Assembly: GCA_014905825.1 (NCBI GenBank)
Contig: JACGCN010000019.1
Span: forward strand, 558,001-622,000
Direction of reading: 5' to 3'
Length of the DNA: 64,000 nt
Source: Lyophyllum atratum
Lineage: Eukaryota > Basidiomycota > Agaricomycetes > Agaricales > Lyophyllaceae
Shown here: positions 58,182-64,000 of the stretch, piece after piece
How positions within the stretch are numbered: the first letter of the stretch is position 1
How the letters are laid out: every line of letters begins with the position of its first letter
Notes under the pieces: model-generated
Databases searched by the model: none
The model's input: the letters and a program-made list of their open reading frames with translations, nothing else
Told to the model about the DNA's origin: nothing
Translations under genes and position numbers: made by a program

Positions 58182-59417
58182 TCACTGAACCAAAGGCTTC
58201 GCACACACCCTACGATGCTCCTCCCAGTCCTTCCTCTGATGCTCCGCCGAGCAGTACTTGACGAGTTTGCACTTGCTGCACGTCTGCCCTGTGACCCTCG
58301 CATCATGGCTGCTGCCCGACCCCACACTGACCTCCGAACCCTCGCTGCTGCCAGACATGCTCGCCCCAGGCGCCTCGTCCGTAAACACCACATCGCAGTC
58401 AATCCAATTACACATCGGCCGCGTCCTGATCTTCTTTCGCCTCCCTTTCCCCCTGATATCCAGCACAGACGCCGTCTCCATGCCTCGCCTCGGGAACCGT
58501 ATCATCTCGCAGTCGTCGTTGCAGCACGGGTTCGGGCAGCCCGTGGGGTAGTCGTAAAATATGTCTTCGTCGGGGACGTATGAGGCGTGAGTGAAGAAGA
58601 TCTGTGAATATGAAGTGCCGTGATGCGAGAACAGCACGAGGAAGCGCGGTTGCTTTTCGTGGAGGATGGCACGGACCGCGAGATCGATCTGCGGAAAGCA
58701 GGGTGTCCGCCGTTGGCGGAGGAGTGTATGTGTTAATCGCATGTCTAGAAACAGGTTTCATCATCAATGTTCTGAGGTATGTAGCGGTGAACGGGCATGC
58801 GCACGTTCGTAGCGTATTCGTCGTTCGATGCTTGGTTTGCATGGCTGGCCAAAGGAGTGGCGGCACACAAGTTTGAAATACTCCGTGACATCGTCCATCT
58901 CCTGCCGCTTCAAGTCGGTGACAATAATGTAGATTTCGTCGCACCCAGAGTCGTGCATCCCCCGCAGCAGCATAAGCTCAGGAAGCTGTCCAAAATACAC
59001 ATTATGATCAATGGCACATATCGCACAGTCAAAAGTATCTCTCACCATCGTGAAAACAACAGGAGTCATGGGCAGATTTCGGTCCTGAAAAGACTGATGA
59101 TGATAGACATGCGTCGTCCATGTCCTGTCGAGGGGAATAAGACGCCCAGTATCGACGGTGCGGCAGAAGACGTTCTCCGGTGCAAATTCTCCCTTGTTCC
59201 ACGCAATAGTTTGTTTTGTCTGCGAGTGGGCAGCATGCTTGCGTTCCCGAACATCTCTGAACCATTCATGATAGGCATCATGTCCGTGACCGCGATGGTC
59301 GAGCCATCGGTCGATAAGCATGTCTGTGGAATCGTGGTCAAGGGTGGTCTTCACGAGCTCGGACATCGAGAGGCTTGGCGGAGAGAAAATGGAGTAATAC
59401 TGCTTGCGCCGCGGCAT
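58182..59417 (-). CDS. MYND-type zinc finger protein
   Basis: Exons 59417-58805 and 58744-58182 give 391 aa. The intron (GTGCGC...TTCTAG) joins IRYEH to MRLTHTLLRQ and removes a stop. The C-terminal MYND finger is split across CNWIDCDVVF and CSKCKLVKYCSAEHQRKDW, ending HRRVCAKPLVQ, with the expected C-C-C-C-C-C-H-C spacing apart from a Ser/Gly-rich insertion after the first pair. A second Cys cluster CPNPCCNDDCEMI lies upstream. The N-terminal part (TFDCAICAIDHNVYFGQLPE, CDEIYIIVTDLKRQEMDD) has no recognised domain. MYND fingers bind proline-rich peptides. Many basidiomycete MYND proteins are uncharacterised. Confidence 0.82.
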
Positions 59418-59707
59418 GGTTACGGGCGCACGAGACAAAGGATGATGAAGAAAGAGACGGTGGCAGTGCTTCCTCGATAAACTGAAAACACACCAGGCTA
59501 CCATTCAAGATGCCGCTTAACGCGCGAAGTCACCGGCCCTGAACTGGCGCCACGGTCTTCTTATTTGTTCCTCAGCCTCAACGTCAACACTCAAGTCAAC
59601 GAAATATCATTGCAATCATCAAAACTAGGAAAACGAAAGCTACGCGACAATTAAAGGATGGAATAACGATGGTGAAGCGTCTACTGGGGCATTGAAATAC
59701 CGCACAT

Positions 59708-60604
59708 TCAAATCCAGCGGGTGTGGGTGCAGTGACCACAGTGACCAATTGCAGTCGGGCTCCCGTGGCAGTGGCCATGTTGCCGGCTATGGTGAACGGG
59801 GGGATGACATACAGGGACATGGTGACCATGGGCAGGATGAGCCGCCACGGGATGCGCATCTGTTGATCCTCATGAGCCGACGTTCTCCATGATATACCAG
59901 CGGAAACAAACTCACCTATGATGAGACGCAGCGGCTTGTCCTCGCAGATCCCTTCACCCCATGCCAGGACATCATTGACGCGGGCATGCTCCTCAATCTT
60001 CTTCCCACACGCATCCTCCCAGTGCACCACGGGCCTCAACTTCGCGGCGAGGAAGCCCTCCTTGAAGACATGGTTCGTCACGTTCGCGAACATCTCCATC
60101 CTTGCCTGGGTCTCCGACGCCGCAAGCTTGACCCGCTGCGCAACAACGGGGGCGCTCGCGTTGTGGATGTAGACGCACTTGAACCACAGTGCTGCGGGCA
60201 CGTCCTCTGGAAACATCATCAGTAATGGCATGATATTACAGGACGAGGATTGTACTCACGAACGACAAGCTTCAACGCACTCTCGGGGCACCTCCCAACG
60301 CCCTGGTGCAGAAGGTCCTCAACGGAGTGGCTAGCCTTGACCTTCTGCCCATCCTTCTTCTCCCACCATGTCGACGGGCGGTGCTGAGGCTCCACGAAGC
60401 CCTGGCGGAAGACTACGATATCTATGGTCAGTGAGTGCTACGAGACACGAAAGGTGAACGAGATGTACCATGCTCAAGGACGTCCTCCAGGTCAGCAAGC
60501 TTGTGGTCCTGGAACTCAAGCTCGATGAGCTGGGTGGTGGACGCGTTCTTCAGGTGCAAACGCGATGCGAGCTGGTAGGTCAACCAAAGTTCAGCGCCGG
60601 TCAT
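59708..60604 (-). CDS. Hypothetical protein with predicted His/Cys-rich tail
   Basis: Exons 60604-60469, 60421-60260, 60206-59916 and 59859-59708 give 246 aa. The body has no recognised domain: MTGAELWLTYQLASRLHLKN, then IELEFQDHKLADLEDVLEH, FVEPQHRPSTWWEKKDG, DVPAALWFKCVYIHNASAP and EDKPLRLIIG. After the last intron (59915-59860, 56 bp, GTGAGT...CAACAG) the reading frame becomes a 49-residue tail with 14 His and 4 Cys (HPAHGHHVPVCHPPVHHS, HGHCHGSP, GHCGHCTHT). If the intron is kept, a longer hydrophobic C-terminus would be read instead, ending at 59596. The splice signals favour removal. A metal-binding tail is suggested, but only by composition. Confidence 0.6.
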
Positions 60605-61982
60605 TTTGGGGAAAGAAGAGACGAGGTATGTGAGTGTGAAGAGAGAACAAGAGAAGGACTCTGACTGAAGTTCCAGGTAATTGTGGTGGGCTTTTATAGC
60701 CATCGCTAGCCGGTATTGACGTGTCAGTCTCGATTGACTTTGCGCCGATCAATGGGGCCAAATTTTTGGTGCTAGTTAGTGACAGCTCCGCGCTCGGAGG
60801 GTTGCCTTCTCCTTGCCTCGGTCGCGTACTGCTGTCACGAAGAAGGAAAGCAATCGAGCTTCGTTACGAAGCAGAGAGCGCTGAGATTACCTCGGAATGG
60901 GCTTTCAGCTGGATTGAAGCGAGGGGCGACGGGCAAGGGTCTCGGTCACTCAGATTGAGCGCGACGCGCCGCATCACGTGAAAATAAATTGTTCCTGGGC
61001 GACGCAGTTGGGGGCAACGACTCCGAGAACCTGGTGAGAATTCTAATTTAAACTTACCATGCATCAGCAGGCATCAGCCCTTAATGAATTATCCTTCATC
61101 GTCAATAAATCACGTATATTCGGCACAACAAGAACATGAAGAGTAAAAGCCATAAAGATCGAGAATGTTCGCCTCACATACTACCCCAAATATCCGGCAC
61201 TAGCCTTGCATCGGAAGGAGTCCCCACAGAGGCCCGTGGAATACCACTCTACGGTTTGATTCAATATTGCCGTGCAAAAGCATCGCTTGCAACGATAGCT
61301 ACGAAGGAGAGTGTCGGTCCGCAAAGAAATGGAGATTCGTCACCAGCGCCAGGCGCCAGCTCCTCTTCACAAGTGCATCATCCCGGCTCTCCTGTGCATC
61401 GTCTCCAGCATGCTCCTACCAGAGGTGGAAAGTGCCACGAAGGCGCCTCAGAGGAGCATGGGAATCCGGCGTTTGGTCTAGAAAGGGAGAGAAGTTCTAG
61501 ACGAACCAAACATACCGCCAACGTTGCGCCACCATGCTTAGAAAGCAACGATCCATGAGGAAAGCAGGATGCCATTTTTACAAAAAGTGATAGGACTTCG
61601 GTTTTGTGCATCTGTGTCGACGGCGAGCAACTTCAAATAGTACTTTGGAAAGCAGGAAAGATGAGGGATAGTTAGCAGTCAAGCCCATCGGACAACACAG
61701 AAAAAAGAAACGAAAAAACTAGGAGACCCCAAACAGAGACAAACACAGATGTGAATTAAAACCGGACGTTCTTTCGATACAACAGGCCATGACGTCGAGG
61801 ACGATAGAATAATCTGTAGAGGACCAGTATAACAGGGTAAGAAAGGAGCGAGAAGTGTCCTTATGCCCATGTCCGAATTGGAGTCCTGGATTCGCAGCCA
61901 AAGATGATGGTGGGGAGGTCCCGCCAGTATACACGTGAATTACAGCGAGGGCGATGGCGATAGTGGATAAGAACGGAATCTT
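60605..61982. other. 1.4 kb without recognised gene
   Basis: Promoter of the preceding minus-strand gene and 3' flank of the FYRN/FYRC gene. Plus-strand frames at about 60720-60980 and 61136-61558 have no family resemblance or clear splice signals. Confidence 0.4.
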
Positions 61983-64000
61983 CTACTGGGCGGGTGGAGG
62001 GGCGCCGGAAGCAGGGTACGCGTTCATGATGCTGGCGAACGTGGCGGGAACAGGGGGTGCACCTGGAGTGACAGAAGGCACGCCTCCCTCCGGTACATAA
62101 GGCGAGTGTAGGCCGTGCTGAGCATCGCTTGGACCACTCTGAGGTGTCCTGGCAGCGCTTGTGGCGGCCTGTGGGCGGTATTCCTGGAAGCTCGCTGGCC
62201 CCGGACCTGTAAGCGGTGGCAGTATCATACCATCCGGTTGACCAGGCGGCTGAGTCGCGTCCTGCGACTGTTGCAGGCCCGATGATTCTCCTGGTTTAAG
62301 TGGCTGCGCGCCCATCTGCTGAGCCTGTTGGAGCGCTTGTTGCTGGGCACGCTGAGCCTCTGCCTGCGCAATGATATGTTGAGGGTAGTGGGAGATACCC
62401 CTTGGTGACGCGGCCTCGGGAGTCCCAGTCGAGTCCCGTTTCCGCTTATCCCTATCCGTTGGGTAGTAAGCGCCGATCGGCATGGCCGCGTCATACTCTT
62501 CCGGCAGTGCAGGAATGACAGCCGCATGCCGTCCACCTAGAGGTCTGCAGAAATGTGTCAGTAGGAGCTCACTGGGACCAATAAAATAATTCTGGTACGC
62601 ACCCTCCCTCAACGAAGGTCTGCCACACATAGTCCCTCAGACGATCAGCATTCGGAAGCTCTTGTATGAGATGCTTGATCGTGTTCTGCCCAAGGCCGAA
62701 GAAGTCAGGCCCCGAGACAGAGTTCGAGTGCTGCCTATTGCGAATGGCATTGGCCTGCTTCACGATGCTAGACCATGCACCCGTTGCAGTTCCCGCAATC
62801 ACCGGTCGATCCGACACATCCGACGGCACAATCTGAAACTTGGGACCGTCGCCGCCATCTAAGATAGTACAATGATACACGACCTCGACATTCGGATCGA
62901 CAGTGGACAGATAGCGTCTACATGGGTGAAAATGAGATGTAGAAGATCTCTTAGTCAGCACAGATGGACATCAAAAGGGATATGATAACGTACCTGGTGA
63001 CCTCATATCCCACGGGGAAGATGTATCGCTCTGTGTGGAAGTGCTCTCTCATGCACACGTCGCCCAGGTTAATGACGGTCATGATCCCGACATTCAATGG
63101 TAACATAGGCTTTCCCCGTTTGTCGCGAGGAACCATCGGAATGCTGAAGTTCTTGCTAGTGACCGTGTGTGCTTTGAGTCGCTTTGGCTTGGCTTGACGC
63201 TGAACCTCCGACTGCGGGCGTTGCGTGCTCGGAGGAATGAAGTTCGGGCTTGGAGGGTACATGCCGCTGGGGCCAGGCATGGGCCCAGTGAGGTAGTAGT
63301 AGGGATTTGCATACGGGTGCGGATACGCTGGGGTGCCGGGGGTGACAGGAGTAACGGGGGTGGCTGGAGGGTAGTACATGGCATATGGATTCATGTTTAT
63401 AGGGTGCATGCCAGGAGGTGAAGCCATTCCCATAGTGTTGATCTTGTTCGGCACCATCTGCGTTGTGATCATGTAGGGATTATAGGATGATGGGGAAGCG
63501 GAAGAGGAGGAGCCGCTGGAGCCTGAAGTCACTGATGGCTGCGTTTGAGATGGAGCGGGGGACGCAGAGCTCGAAGGTGTAGCGTTCCGAGATGCGGCCT
63601 TTTGTGCAGCGATAGCGGCTTCGGCTACCTTCACGATGTTGTCCATCGGCGAGGACTCCTTCACGGAGCCATTTTCAGACTGCTTGATGCCCCCTGATCC
63701 AGTCCCAGCCAAGGCTGGATCAATGTTAGCATCCGCAGTTGACTGCGCAGCGCCAGTTGCAGAGTGAGCGGGAGGCGCAGGAGGAAGCGCACGGGATAAG
63801 GGAGCGGATGATGTAGGAGTGGATGCATATGGTTTGTCTGCCGCGGTAGGATATTTTTCACGCTGTGAGGTACTCCCATTTGGTGGAGAAACTTCGTTTG
63901 CAGCACCAGGACCAGCTGTAGGTGGAGATGACGGAGAAGCCGATTCCTGAAGAGCTTCGGCTTTAGCCGCTGCTGCGAGTGCAGCACTCTCCCTCCGTGT
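61983..64000 (-). CDS. FYRN/FYRC domain protein, 5' end beyond the window
   Basis: The open frame continues past the window edge at 64000, so the N-terminus is missing. The visible N-terminal part is low complexity (Ala, Ser, Pro, Thr, Tyr; SPSSYNPYMITTQMVPNK, MYYPPATPVTPVTPGTP). The FYRN domain is LPLNVGIMTVINLGDVC, then HFHTERYIFPVGYEVTRRYL. FYRC follows as VVYHCTILDGGDGPKFQIVP, then GTATGAWSSIVKQANAIRN and GPDFFGLGQNTIKHLIQELP, ending YVWQTF. The tail holds a Gln-rich run (AQRAQQQALQQAQQMGAQ) and ends ASGAPPPAQ. FYRN/FYRC pairs occur in TBRG1-like and trithorax-type chromatin proteins, so a nuclear role is likely. Introns fall after EVTR (about 62.99 kb) and after FVEGG (about 62.6 kb). 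Confidence 0.88.

Noticed and set aside
61136..61558. Plus-strand 140-codon frame upstream of the FYRN/FYRC 3' end
   Set aside because: No motif, no intron signals and low-complexity composition. Likely chance.

Overview
The window is nuclear DNA of a mushroom-forming basidiomycete (Agaricomycetes). Genes sit close together on both strands and carry many short introns, mostly 50-65 bp with GT-AG ends. The protein content is typical of that class: an AA14-type lytic polysaccharide monooxygenase, a DUF6533-type membrane protein, LRR/F-box proteins with very diverged sequence, and a GPI-type secreted protein next to conserved housekeeping genes. I saw no tRNA, rRNA, intact transposon or CRISPR array. 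All gene models were spliced by hand from reading frame, splice signals and protein-family conservation. Untranslated regions are not determined.

Layout. 0-1.5 kb: gene-poor, with short direct repeats. 1.5-3.5 kb (+): FAD-dependent amine oxidase-like protein. 3.8-6.0 kb (-): auxin-efflux-carrier family transporter. 6.8-8.0 kb (-): F-box-like protein. 8.8-9.5 kb (+): small secreted protein. 10.3-11.4 kb (-): unknown protein. 12.2-13.8 kb (-): AA14-like LPMO. 15.8-20.6 kb (-): large BBC1/AIM3 actin-patch protein. 20.9-22.4 kb (-): F-box protein. 23.0-26.4 kb (-): RRM+YTH m6A reader. 27.6-28.4 kb (+): IFI6/IFI27-like membrane protein with a duplicated exon. 29.1-31.45 kb (-): S28 serine peptidase. 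32.6-35.2 kb (+): POT peptide transporter. 36.05-37.4 kb (+): eIF3i. 38.1-39.4 kb (+): GPI-type secreted protein. 39.9-41.2 kb (+): BTB-like protein. 41.3-43.0 kb (-): DUF6533 protein. 43-46 kb: gene-poor. 46.0-48.6 kb (+): second POT transporter. 49.0-50.5 kb (-): sirtuin. 51.3-52.9 kb (-): F-box protein. 54.1-56.5 kb (+): aldehyde dehydrogenase. 56.8-57.9 kb (-): NAD(P)H-hydrate epimerase. 58.2-59.4 kb (-): MYND zinc-finger protein. 59.7-60.6 kb (-): unknown protein with a His-rich tail. 62.0-64.0 kb (-): FYRN/FYRC protein that runs off the window.

Three themes stand out. (1) Exons are extremely small: coding exons of 3, 4, 5, 8, 10, 11, 14, 17 and 19 nt occur in eight genes (counting both POT copies), and each restores a conserved motif when spliced. 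(2) Three introns appear to be GC-AG. (3) A secreted S28 peptidase is transcribed divergently from a POT oligopeptide transporter, whose paralogue with the same exon layout lies 11 kb downstream. This suggests a local protein-scavenging neighbourhood. The IFI6/27-like gene, the roughly 230-residue insertion inside the YTH domain, the predicted His/Cys-rich tail and the possible secreted permuted papain-fold protein are the least conventional items.
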